64,000 nt of DNA from Nymphaea colorata (lineage: Eukaryota > Streptophyta > Magnoliopsida > Nymphaeales > Nymphaeaceae): the NCBI RefSeq assembly GCF_008831285.2, contig NC_045141.1:22412742-22476741 (forward strand). Reading direction: 5' to 3'. Every line of letters starts with the position of its first letter. The first letter of the stretch is position 1. The translations under genes and the position numbers were made by a program. Of this stretch, positions 47,701-59,700 are shown in pieces. A model generated the notes under the pieces. It had not been told where the DNA came from and searched no databases. It saw nothing but the letters and a program-made list of their open reading frames with translations.

Positions 47701-48318
47701 TTCAAATCAGCACCGAAATTCATGGACCCAGTAAGAGGTGATCACATCAGCACCGAAATTTTAGCAAGTGGGTCAGGTCTAAAAAGAAACCAATGCTGAC
47801 CCAGTGGCTTAGATTAGATCCTTCTTAGCTTTATTAAAAGTGCTACCAACCCTGCCAGCTTAGCTCTTGATCTAAGTGGGTTTATCATTTCTCAATCATT
47901 CAGCCTTTCTCTCTCCTCAATCATCATTAGGACTGTCTTTTTAGCATCAACTTTAAAAATAACTTTCGACTTCTTTCAACATAATAAATTTATGTTTCGG
48001 GATTCAAAGTGCTTAACTAACCCAGTAAGATGGTAGCTGAAACAAGAAGAAGAAGAAGATATATATCAGACTTTCATTTTGGAAATTAATGTTCAAGACT
48101 TCGATAATTCCCTTCTTGGTTTAGGGCTGTAAGTGGGTCGGGTTTGGATCTTTCGAATCCAGTCTGAACTGGACCCGACATGATAATGCAATTCAATTTA
48201 CTTCACTATCTACAGTGGGTTAACCATGTATGAAACCAACCCTTTGCCCCAATTCTGGTCATAGGCTTGTGACCAAGCTTGGTTTGATCCACCATAAGGG
48301 ATTCCAAATAAGGATATC

Positions 48319-48353
<35 letters not shown>

Positions 48354-49840
48354 TGAATGAGTTTCGTTCACTCGAATTAAGTTTAATATAAAAATAATAA
48401 AAGATAATGATAAAGGTTAGGCCCTATTTGACGGGTATTATTGATAAGAGTGGCCGACCGGCCAGCCTAACCTACATAGTGTGTTAGGTAGACGGGCCAT
48501 CAGGTCATTAATTGGCACAGTCTGGTCAACGGCTTGGTTTATCAACCTTGTGTGCTGGACTTGGCCGTAGCCGTAGCCGTAGCCGTAGTTCAAGTTGGCT
48601 CGTTAGCTTCAGCCCACTTATATGGACTTAGTTGTGCCACTAGGTCCGCCCGTGACTATATTCACGTATTCGTGGACCGAGCTCAGCAGGGCCAGCCTAA
48701 GGTTCGCTTGTTGAGAATATTAAAGACGTAGCTCATTAGTTATTGGACAGCTAACATTTAAAAATTTTATCATTAGAAAAACATATTAAACTGTTGTGGG
48801 ATCATAAACTGTGACTGATGTCAAGTTAGTGACTATTTATTAACAACAAATTTTTTATTCAAACATAAATCAAGCTTGTAATTTAAAGTTCAGTTGTGAA
48901 CTGGATACTAAATATGGATTTCAATTAATAACAAGATCCAAATCGCAAAAAACACATCACAACACAAAGTACAGAATTTATTTCACAACTGGTATAATAT
49001 TTTGATGGCGAATTGTAATCTCAATTCCTACGCAATTGCTTTTTCACATCAAATTTCGATTCACAAACTTTTTTTCTTTCTTAATGATATCATCTTTAGG
49101 CCCAAAGAGAAGAAAGAAGGAAAGGAAGACCCAACTCATCTCCGGTCGTCGTCCACTTCCAGTTGTCGGAATAAAAAAAAATTGTTAGAAAAAAATAAAA
49201 TATTAGGTTCGTTCATGAGATTACCCTAGAAAGGAGGTCCCTTGTAAGAAAAGAAAAGAAAGGGAACCACCCAATTTTTTTTTTTTTTTTTTTTGGTTGG
49301 ACAAAAGTAAGAGGCTAAAGTCCAAAACAGGGCGCGGTGGCGCTTTGACCGTTGGAGGCGAAGGTGGGAGTGGGGAGAGAGAGAACCGAAATTTTCAGCA
49401 AGAGTAAGGTTGTTTCCGTCAAACAGAAAGCTCAAGCGGCGGCGTGGCCGGTGTGCGGGACGAGGGTGGCGGGGAGAAGCCGCCGTCGTCCGAGGGAGGC
49501 GGAGTCGTATGGCTCCGCCGCCGGTGGCAGCTCGCGGGAAGGAGGAGAAGAATAAAAGAGGGGAGAGCGGGGAGTTAAAGTCAATAGCAATTAAAATGAT
49601 GTTGATGACGGCAACGTTCTAGCCTCTCTCTCCAACCCTATCTCCTTCTGTCATATAAGTCTGTAATGAAGAAAGCGATCTACAAGCCGAGACTCGAGAG
49701 TCGTCGGAATCGGATGGACCACACACCTTCTCTCTCTGTGTTTATCTCTCTCTTCCAGTCTGACTAGTCTGAAAGATCAACTTTTCTTTCGCAGCCAAGA
49801 TTCTCTCTCTCTCTGTCTCTCTCTCTCTAACCACACCCTG
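44718..49840. other. 5-kb gene-poor spacer
   Basis: I find no frame with family resemblance. Visible items are a short direct repeat at 45200-45270, an AC/AT repeat at 48321-48351, a (AGCCGT)4 tract at 48565-48590, and a T run at 49273-49294. From about 49330 the sequence turns GC- and GA-rich, then CT-rich, as the promoter of the XLG gene begins. Stretches at 47380-47440 (minus) and 48121-48190 (plus) look repeat-derived. Confidence 0.4.
45200..45270. repeat. Short direct repeat, two copies
   Basis: The block ataagtaTgcaaTaaaatga, followed by tgtatgaa, is repeated about 42 bases later with C for T at two positions. It lies in the gene-poor spacer and has no obvious function. Confidence 0.7.
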
Positions 49841-49845
49841 GCCGT

Positions 49846-49857
49846 CATATATATATC
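49846..49857 (+). promoter_or_regulatory. TATA-like box of the XLG gene
   Basis: CATATATATATC sits in a CT-rich stretch about 790 bases before the start codon. Pyrimidine patches flank it on both sides, as is common for plant core promoters. If used, the 5' leader is long and may contain an intron. Confidence 0.4.
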
Positions 49858-50637
49858 AAAAAAGGCCAGTCTTACTTTCTCTACCTAAAAAACCATTCGA
49901 CTTTTTCGCAGGCTCGTCGTCTCTCTGCTTCTCTCTGTCTCTCTCTCGACTCTCTCGCTCGCGTTGTCTTCCTTCCTTTCGGTGTCTTCCTTCTTTTTCT
50001 GTTCCAAGTGTAACACAAAAAAGCAGGAAACCGGGAGCTCGAAGGTCCCCTCCGAATAAAGAAGAAGAAGCAGCAAGTTGGTAGTCTCTTATATTGCTAC
50101 TTTTCTCTTATGCTTCTCTCTCTTCTCGTTTCTTTCCTTCTTCTACTCCATCTTTTCAAACGCAAAAGGGTGAAACAGGAAGTAAATCCAGGATTTTTGT
50201 CCACGGTGGCATCTTCGCTCTGTATTGCCTGAACAAAGAAAACGGGGATCAGATCCCTCGTAGATTTTTTGTGTTTTTGGCATCTTTGCTTATGATGGGC
50301 TCTGAATGTCCGGAGTTTTCGCAGTTGTTTTTAATTTTTTGGTTTAGTGATGATGGGTTTAGTATCATAAATATCTTGTTCAGCTTATTGGTTCAAATAT
50401 CTTGCAGGTTTTGGTGCTTTTCTTTTCCGTCTTGCCGCAGTGTTCTTCGAAGAGTTTTTAGGCAATTGTTGACAGGTAAAGGCTAGAAAAATCTCGCTCT
50501 AAGTTAGCCTTTTCCGATGGTTGAGATTCAAATCCATGCGACAGGCTCTGATTGTGAGCGATTGGATTTCGATTGAGATATTGAGTTCGGAACTTGTGAG
50601 CCAGTTCTAAGATTGCGGTGGCCGTTCGTTTAAACAA

Positions 50638-53600
50638 ATGGCAGAAGCTGTTGATGAAAAGCAGTGGCAGGAGCTGCTAAAAACTATGCTTCCTCCGGGA
50701 GCTTCTCTCCCGGAAGAGGGCAAACTTGACTACTCAATTGCTCTTGAATACAGCGGACCACCCATACCTTATGAAATTCCTAGAGTTGAACCTGTAAATT
50801 CACCAATCCCGGTGGCAACCATGGTCAGTTCTTTGGCCAATGCGGACAATTTGGAAACCTTTTCCAGTCCTTATGTGGTAGAACCGATCTCTTTGCCCGT
50901 TCCTCGTACGAAAAATGCCACAGGTTCTTCTACTTATAATCCAAATCGAGTTGCAGGCGATGATTTTAATTTGAATGAGGGAGATAGATCAGGAGATTCT
51001 TCAGGCACCAGCCAGTTGGTTTTGCCTCACTCAGCTGCATATTCAAGCCCAAGGCAGTCGCAGAGCTCGGAATCTGCTGCATCGGCGTCGCAGAATAACG
51101 AGTCTCTGGGATGCTCACCTTCGGCTTCTCGATGCTTAGTTCGCAGTCACTCCACAAGCCCATCTAGGACGGCCATGAATGAGGGGAAGAGAGCTCCTGT
51201 TGTGACTTTCAATACTGTTGACAGATCTGGAAGGAAAGAAATGGGCACCAACAGATCATCTGAGAACCTTCAATTCCAGAATGCACGTTTGGGGATCGGT
51301 TCACAAAAGGAAAGGAAACGAGGAATCTGCAGTAGATGTGGTAGAGGCAGCAGGTTGTCTGACAGAGAGTCCTGCCTTGTTTGTGATGCTAAGTATTGCA
51401 TCAACTGTGTTCTTAGGGCGATGGGTTCGATGCCCGAAGGACGCAAATGTGTTTCGTGTATAGGGGAACCCATTGATGAATCCAAGCGATTGACTCTAGG
51501 AAAGCGCTCAAAGATTTTGTCTCGCTTGCTTAGTCCATTGGAAGTTAGGCAAATTATGAAGGCAGAAAAGGAATGTGCTGCTAATCAGCTTCAGCCAGAG
51601 CAATTAATCGTAAATGGGCGACCACTAAGACAAGAAGAATTGGCTGAATTATTAGCGTGCCCATCTCCTCCACAGAAGTTGAAGCCTGGAAGATACTGGT
51701 ATGACAAGGAGTCGGGGTTATGGGGAAAGGTGAACTCTCTCTCTCTCTCTCTCTCTTTCTCACTAACACGCGCACACACACATATATACCACATGGAGGG
51801 GTCCTGTATTGGGTTGGAATGGTATTATAACATGAAACTCACGTCTATCCTTTTCTCAATGGAAGGAAGGAGAGAAACCAGACAGGATTGTCAGTTCAAA
51901 TTTGAACCTGGGGGGAAAGCTGAGTCCTGATGCAAGCAATGGCAACACAAAGGTTTTCATCAATGGTCGGGAAATAACAAAGACTGAGTTAAGGGTGCTA
52001 AAGGTAAACAAGTACTGATGAAAAAACTTTTAGCAATTTGATGTTATTTCAAATTGACATTCCCTTCAACGCCTGTCTGTTGGTTTCATGCCCAAAAGTG
52101 AGAAAGAGGCCCTCTTTCTCTTGTGTGGTGAACAAAGACCCAAGATGGGCAACTGGTGGGGGTTCCCACCAGCTGTGTAATGTTTTTTCTTACTACCTTA
52201 AGAGATGAAAAATCTTTCTTACTACTTCTAAAAATATTCTCAAGCCTTGACTGTGGAGAGAAGTTTGGTGATTGTCTACTTGTAATTCCGAGACTGGTTA
52301 AGTTAACTTCTCTTTATAATTTTTGGAGTACCATCTGGAAGCAGAACCATCCTCTTGCAATTTTTTTGTACATTTGAAATTTTTCATGGGCCATTTGATG
52401 TAATGTGCGAGATGACCAGCTCATTTTGGTGTTGATTCAATTGTATCTTCATGTATTTATACTTCTACATGACACATGTTAAACTACTTTCAACCTTGGG
52501 CTTCTAGTTTGACTGGCCTGTGTGTGACATTTGCAGGTGGCAAATGTACAATGCCCACCTGAAACTCATTTCTGGGTCTATGCTGATGGAAGCTATGAGG
52601 AGGAAGGTCAAAATAACATTAAAGGGAAAATATGGGAGAAGGTGCTACTTGATGATGCAACGTATTACTAAAATAAGTTCTATTGTGGTTGATCACGAGA
52701 AATATAATTCTTTCTGGACATTTTCTTTCTGCTGTTTGCTAGGCAGGCATCCATACGGTTGATGTGTTCCCTCTTTTCCCTTCCGGTACTCCCTGGAAAC
52801 TCTCAAGAAACACATCATGATGCTAGCAACTACTCTAATAGATCTGTGCCAGAATATCTAGAACATAAAAGACTTCATAAGCTTCTGCTCCTTGGACTTC
52901 CTGGCTCAGGAACCAGCACCGTCTTCAAGCAGGTACTATTTTGTCTTTTTGTATTTTTGAGGATTTTATTTCTGGTCGAATTGACAATTCCCACAGGCTC
53001 AAACAGTGATCCTGTGCTTTTGCATTTGCAGTTTATTAAAAAAAAATCTTGATTCAAAAACATTACCATTGCGTTACTGCATGTCTGCTAGTTTGCCTTT
53101 TTGGCGTGAACACACATATATATACAGCCATTGGAAGTTTTGCTTATAGTTTATATTTTTATTTTGACTATGACTTCCTTAAAATAAAGAATGTAGCTTT
53201 CTCTGATTATGTTGTGATGGCTGATGCTGAAGATGGCTTTTCTTCACACATTTGGTGTTTGAACAGGCGAAATTTTTATATGGTAACAACTTCACTCCAG
53301 AAGAGCTGCAAAACATAAAGCTTATGATTCAAAGCAACTTGTACAGATACCTGAGTGTTTTGCTTGAGGGAAGAGAACGCTTTGAGGAAGAGGCTTTACT
53401 TGAGTTGGGATCTCCTCATCCTCATGATCAAAACAGTGGACCGGGTACTTGTCTTCATGGATTACTTCTGTTTCCTTTTAAATCTGTTTTACTTACATCC
53501 ATGTTTTTGTCTGTGCAATTCGAAGCAGGTTTTTCCTGTATGGCATCTTTGTTGCGTTTTAGATCATTGTGTCTTTGCGATTATGAAATGTAAATTACTA

Positions 53601-55679
53601 GAAATGAAGCTAAAAATTGTGCTCTTATGAAATAATATATTGAACCACTAGAAATTGACCATAGTATATAATGACCTGCTGACAAACAAAAAATCAATGA
53701 CTTGTGTTGAACTATGGGTATACAACAGCACCAGTCTCAATTACCTTAAGGCTATCCTCATTTTATACCCACCAGCACATGCTGAAATAGATTTTACTAA
53801 ACTAGATGAGCGCTTACTCATTTTGCTGCTATTCAACATCCCGGAAGAAGGATTTTCCATCCAAGACACACAATGCTTTACTGAAAAATGGTTTTACAGT
53901 TCGCTCCTTTGATTCCATTTGATTTATTCCTGTATTTTCAAGGTTCTAAACTGATATTGCTAAGGTTAAATTGTGTGGTGGGAAAATGTCTTAGTTCATA
54001 ATGCCGGGCGGCTTCTAATGAGAAATTTCCTGCTGCCGTGCGGATGCTATTTTTCTTTTCTTTGTGGAAGTTATTCAATAGTTTGCATGTGTGTCTTCAT
54101 TTCTAGAGAATGTTATAGTTTTTCCTTGTGGCGTCACCAACATAGAAACTTGCTCATTTTGTAATGGAAAAATAGGAGGAGGGAGCAACGGTAGCCCACC
54201 CGAATGCATATATTCTATCATTCCAAGGCTGAAACACTTTTCTGACTGGCTCTTGGAGATCATTGCAATGGGAGATTTGGATGCTTTTTTCCCAGCGGCT
54301 ACTCGGGAATATGCCCCGCTAGTGGAGGAGGTATGGAAGGATCCAGCAATCCAGGAAACGTACAAGAGAAGAGATGAACTCCATTTCCTTCCAGATGCTG
54401 CTGAATACTTCTTAGATCGGGTATATTTTCAACCCGATAGTTTCTCTTTTTCCATTTTCGGATAGTCATTCCCAAACCCCTCTCTCACAACTATTTGTCG
54501 CATGAGCAGTTGAACTTCTTTCACCTTTTGGCATCTTCATTCAAATCCCAAACTCCCATCACGTGGTTTTGTAATTTTTATAGTTGATTGTCAAAGGCCC
54601 ATCTCTCATTCAGGGCCTGCACAGATTTGTGATTTTTTATCATTCTGTTGCTCCAAGCCATTATTTTTGGATGTTATTCTGCTAAAAGGAGGCACTGTAA
54701 ATGCAACTGTGTGCATACTGTTGCACGTTCTGAACTATTTAACTTTTGGCAGGCTGTTGAGGTCTCAAGTAATGAGTATGAACCATCAGAGAGAGATATA
54801 TTGTACGCTGAAGGAGTAACCCAGGGCAACGGGCTAGCCTTCATTGAATTCTCATTAGATGATCGAAGTCCCATGTCTGAACCTTACAATGAAAACAGTG
54901 AGAGCCAGCCTCTTACCCGGTAACATTTGCTACACCCCCCACGCGTTCTATACATTTTTCTCCTTTCATAATTGTAGCAGTTTTTCTGTGTTTGTGCATG
55001 TGCATGTTCATCTTTGTAGCTTGCTTTGTCATGTATCTTATATTTCCACACAAACCCATAATACGTTTTCTTCAATTGTCCTGTCTATGTCAGATTCCAA
55101 CTAATCAGAATAAGCACGAGGGGACTGAAAGAAGGGTGCAAGTGGATGGAAATGTTTGAAGATGTTCGTCTTGTAACCTTTTGTGTCGCCCTGAGTGACT
55201 ATGACCAGTTGTGGGCAGATACAGGCAGCAACACCCTTCAAAACAAGATGTTGCAGAGCAAAGCAATGTTTGAGACGCTGATCAAGCATCCATGCTTCTG
55301 CGATACCCCTTTTGTTCTGATCCTTAACAAGTATGATTTGTTCGAAGAGAAAATAAACAAGGTGCCTCTCGGTACATGTGCATGGTTCCAGGATTTCAGC
55401 CCTCTGAAAACTCAGCAGAACAAGCAAACTCTAGCAAGCCAGGCTTACTACTATGTGGCAATGAAGTTCAAAGATTTGTATGCTTCGCTCACCAACAGGA
55501 AGTTGTTTGTATGGCAAGCAAAGGCTCGAGAAAGGCAGACGATTGATGAAGCATTCAAATTTATAAGGGAGGTTGTGAAATGGGATGAGGAGAAAGATGA
55601 AAATTTCTATGGTGCAGCAGCAGATGAATCTTTTTACAGCACTGATTTGAGCTCGTCACCCTTCATCAGGCAGGAGTAA
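50638..55679 (+). CDS. XLG3: Extra-large G protein alpha-like subunit (XLG3-type)
   Basis: Eight coding exons: 50638-51729, 51866-52003, 52537-52641, 52747-52932, 53267-53444, 54176-54420, 54753-54919 and 55094-55679, giving about 898 residues with consistent phases. The N-terminal half starts with [16 protein letters not shown], holds a Ser-rich region and a Cys-rich zinc-binding segment (about 230-280: [23 protein letters not shown]). The C-terminal half is Galpha-like: P-loop GLPGSGTST (about 495-503), helical domain with [13 protein letters not shown], and the G4 motif NKYD at 782-785. The P-loop Lys of ordinary Galpha is replaced by Thr and no DxxGQ motif is seen, as known for XLG proteins. 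[18 protein letters not shown] after the P-loop matches XLG3 better than XLG1/2. XLGs work with plant Gbeta-gamma in immunity and growth, at membrane and nucleus. Confidence 0.93.
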
Positions 55680-56733
55680 CATCAAATGTAATTTATTCGT
55701 GAAAAAGTTCATTGTGCCATAAGTTGGTCGATTTTATAACGTACTGGCTTGAGCTTATCATCATTCATCATGTAGGATTGAGCAGATATAGAACTCGTCC
55801 TTGGAAGACAGGCGGGATATTGATTGTATTTGAAATGATAATAAGGGAGCAAAGCCTCTCTCTCTGTGGAATTGGCATAATGCAGCAAGCCTCTCTCTCT
55901 GTGGATTGGCAATCTTTTATTGACCATGTCTTAGCATGGCCGCTAGGTACTATGAGTGGATTGCAGTAAGCGCAATGATCATAGATGCTTGCCTGCTTCG
56001 TAACTTGAAAGCACGAGAGATTCGCGTTCCAGACTTACACACATGAGTGGATTGCAGTAACCGCAATGATCATGGATGCTTGCCTGCTTAGGAACTTGAA
56101 AGCACCAGAGATTCGCGTTCCAGACTTTACACACCCACTGTAAAAAATAGTTAGCATTTACCAAATCCAAAATTTTGGCTCTTTGTTACATTGCCTAGCA
56201 GATCATTCTCTTGGATGTCATGGTAGCCGATATCGATGCAGCGGGAGATACCCTGAAGAGCTGAAATACCCTTTCCTGCTGCCCTCGGAGTCCAGGGCTG
56301 CTTATCATCATTAAAAATACCAATCTGTATTGGCAGGAGTGGATCATGATTGACTTCGGAAATCCACTACTTCGTATTTTTCAGGTCACAAAACAGCGTA
56401 CTGCTTCTAGTTACATGGTCAAGCAAATTCAAAGTAACCAACATGTTAAAAGTGTGTTTTAAAAGCCGGTAAGCATAAAGTTAACATGGTAATTTGGTGA
56501 TTGCAATTCATGTAAGCTTAAGCATACGAATTAAAAAATTACAGCCCTCGAAAATACTAAGTAGGAAAGGTTTCCGTCCCTTCCACACGAAAAAAAAAAA
56601 ATGAGCAAGAGGAACCGGGAAGGAAACAAAAAAAGGGAAGCAGAAAAGAAATAGTCGACCTGCACTAAGTTCCTTTCCTAGTTTAGATCTGAATATCAAG
56701 ATCGTTACAAACAAGGAAAACAGACGCCTTGGT
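55680..56733. other. Spacer between convergent XLG and RPN9 genes
   Basis: Holds both 3' UTRs. A CTCTCTCTGTGGA piece is repeated near 55855 and 55890, followed by a 91-base tandem duplication. No coding region is recognised. Confidence 0.5.
55952..56136. repeat. 91-base tandem duplication
   Basis: The unit starting atgagtggattgcagtaa and ending cgttccagactTacacac occurs twice in direct tandem (second copy from 56043) with only a handful of differences. It lies about 270 bases after the XLG stop, probably in or just beyond the 3' UTR. Confidence 0.9.
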
Positions 56734-59700
56734 TCAAGCTGCCACCAGGTCAGGCGTTTCAGCTTCTACAGACAACAAAGCAGTGTGGACCTTGTCCAAC
56801 CAACCATCTAGACGATCTCGAAGTGCCTTGATCTGTTGTATTCCTAGAACTCGCGGTTGCACCCAGGAGACATGCACGGTTCCTTCTACTTGGTCTATGA
56901 TGCCTTCAATTAGATGAACCTGCCAAAAAATAAAGGAACATTATTACAGGCCAAGAAGACCAAGATGCACAAGAGATGACATCTACAAGTGAACTAGATA
57001 CGTCCCATTATGAAAACTAGTTTTTGGTGTATAAGTGCTTATGCCTTAATGTGTCCATATGTGTGTGTGTGTGTGTCTGCCCTGGTGCACAACTAAGAAG
57101 TCCATATCAAGTGCTAAATTGAGGTGCGGTGCAGTTGCACCAATTTGAGCAATTAAACTCTAGAAATAATCTTTGCACGAGTCTATTTGGAAACCTTACT
57201 TTATGGATGTGATCTATGATCTAAATGGAAGATAAAAGCTTTTGGATCATTTGGATGTGTAAAGCTTACCGTGATTGAAAATTCAAACAATCACTTATTC
57301 TGAAATTATACAGGCTACAAATTTGTTTAAGCATAAAGTGATCCAAGGGTCAATTTTTAGGTTCCTAAGCATGAATATATTTTCCACCATAAGTATATAA
57401 CCATTTTCAAGAAAGATTTTAAAACTTAACATGCCACATTCAACTTGTCAATTACTGCATCAATCCAGCTTTGGATCACAAAAGTGATTAATGAGTAAAC
57501 TCTGATCACATGTGCCACAAATAACTAACCAAGATACCCTAAAAAACTTGCATATTTAGGTGTCAAAACATCAAACTAGGGTAACAAGATACTAAAAAAT
57601 TAGCAACTTACAGATAGACTTTTCATAAGTAGATGTTCCACGTCTTCTATAGAAAGTCTCGTTCTTTGAGCAATGACACTCAAGGGGATGGTTCTATCTT
57701 CTGAAGGACGACTGCCAAGTAAAGAAATGAACGTCAATATATCTACCAAAAACACGAAAACTTCATAGACACACCAATCAGTTTGAGCTTCATTAACAAT
57801 ATGCAACCCTAGTCACATTTTTTAACTTGGATTTGCACAAGGGAAAATCTCACATTTAATTTTCAAATGTTGTCTTTCTTTCAGAAGAACTTATAAAGAG
57901 CAAACTTTTAACATAAAAATATGAAGGTACAAAAACTGACAGACTTCTTCAATATCCAAAAATATCAGTAACACCATAATATCATGACATGTCATCTTCT
58001 CAAAGTAAGAATTATTTTTCAATTTTCTTTTTCAGAATTATTTTTCAATTATCTTTTTTAAAACGATTAATGTGCAAATAATAACAAAATAAAGACATCC
58101 CCGAAATGAATGCAGGAACCTAGATAGGCAGATACAAACCTGAAAATAATCTCCATAAGACAAAGAATGTTAATCTTCTCAAGCAACTTCTTTTCATGTG
58201 CCACCAGGGCAGGCTGTGCATTAAGAGCAGCTGCATGAACACGACAAAGTTCTTGGTAACGAGCCAAATCACCAGCATTGAATGCCTGTAAGATGTAGTA
58301 AAGCCATTCCACGTTTGTTCCAAGAAGACTTTTTATCTGAATAAAATGATTAAAAAAGCTAAGACATTGCACAAAATACTTTGAAGACACGATATTAAAT
58401 GACTCTTCAACGAATTGCACTCATAGTTGGAAACCTTCAGTGCAGTTAAATTAGTAAATATGGATTAAAGCATGCAGAATGGAATTTCAGGATGATTGGG
58501 TGATTTGGGTCGCCGATCTGGTACATTAACACATGTTCCTATCCATACCAATCAACACACTTAGACAAATCTACTCAGGTCCAGTGGTCCAAGTACATCA
58601 TCGGTTGTGCTGGTGTGCACAATTTGTCCAGCAAATAATAGCATTAACTAGACAGGAAAAGAGCTCACAAGGAAGATTCAGGTTCAACCAGGTTAAGAAA
58701 CTACATCCAAGCCCCAGACTAACTGACACACAATGAACAACTGGTGCACAATCGTTTTTGTTCAACGGGGAATAGGAAGCTGTCAAACTACATCCAATGA
58801 GTGGGAAATTGCAGGATATTTTCTAGCGGGAAACCCCAATAAGAGAACTCGAAAATACCCACTGTCACAAAGATTCAGCAACTGAATGAGAAGTACCTTA
58901 TGATGGTAATTGTCTATATATACATAAATACAGGTTAACGACACAGATATAGCTATACAATTCCAGCGTTTTGAGTGTGAATATAAAAAGTCAGCAGGAG
59001 TAGTTGGCAGCAGACTTCTACAACTTTAACTATGCTAAGGATGAAGATCACCAGACTTATCAACACTCATGATATTACTACAATTATAATATTAAGAAAA
59101 TGGAGACCACCTAGAACCTAAAAAGACGACCTAAACTTCACAAGAATTAAGGACAAAAGCAAAAAGAGTATGAAACACAACAGAAAAAATACTCAGGAAA
59201 ACAACTTATCTCGGCTAAATGTAGCATATCTTTAAAAAAGAACAAAAAAATGCAAAGGATTAGTTATCACAAGATAAAGTTGGAGAAACTGCAGACTCGT
59301 ACAAATAATATACATGAATTCAATGCAAGTGAATGTGTCACAATCTACTCAACCAAGATCTTGAGGTAACTAGAATCTTCAAAAATATCCAAAGATATGT
59401 CAAAAGAAAAATTAAGGTAGACGCAAGATAATTCAAGGCAACAGAAAAGAACTTTAAAATTTAAATAATTTATTTGATCTTACAATGGGATGTGCAAGAA
59501 GCTCCCCGAAGTTGTAAATGTTGTCACCCAGCAATGCAGCCAGAGAGAGATCAAATGCCAAGTCCTGTAAGATAAAAATTGTTGAGAACATACGTCAAAA
59601 CATAATGCTACCTTAAATCTCAAGGGGGACCCTGCTTCAAAGATTAAGTACTGTCATTCCATAAGAAATGGCCTAATTTAGTAACCAAAGAGGTTCACCA

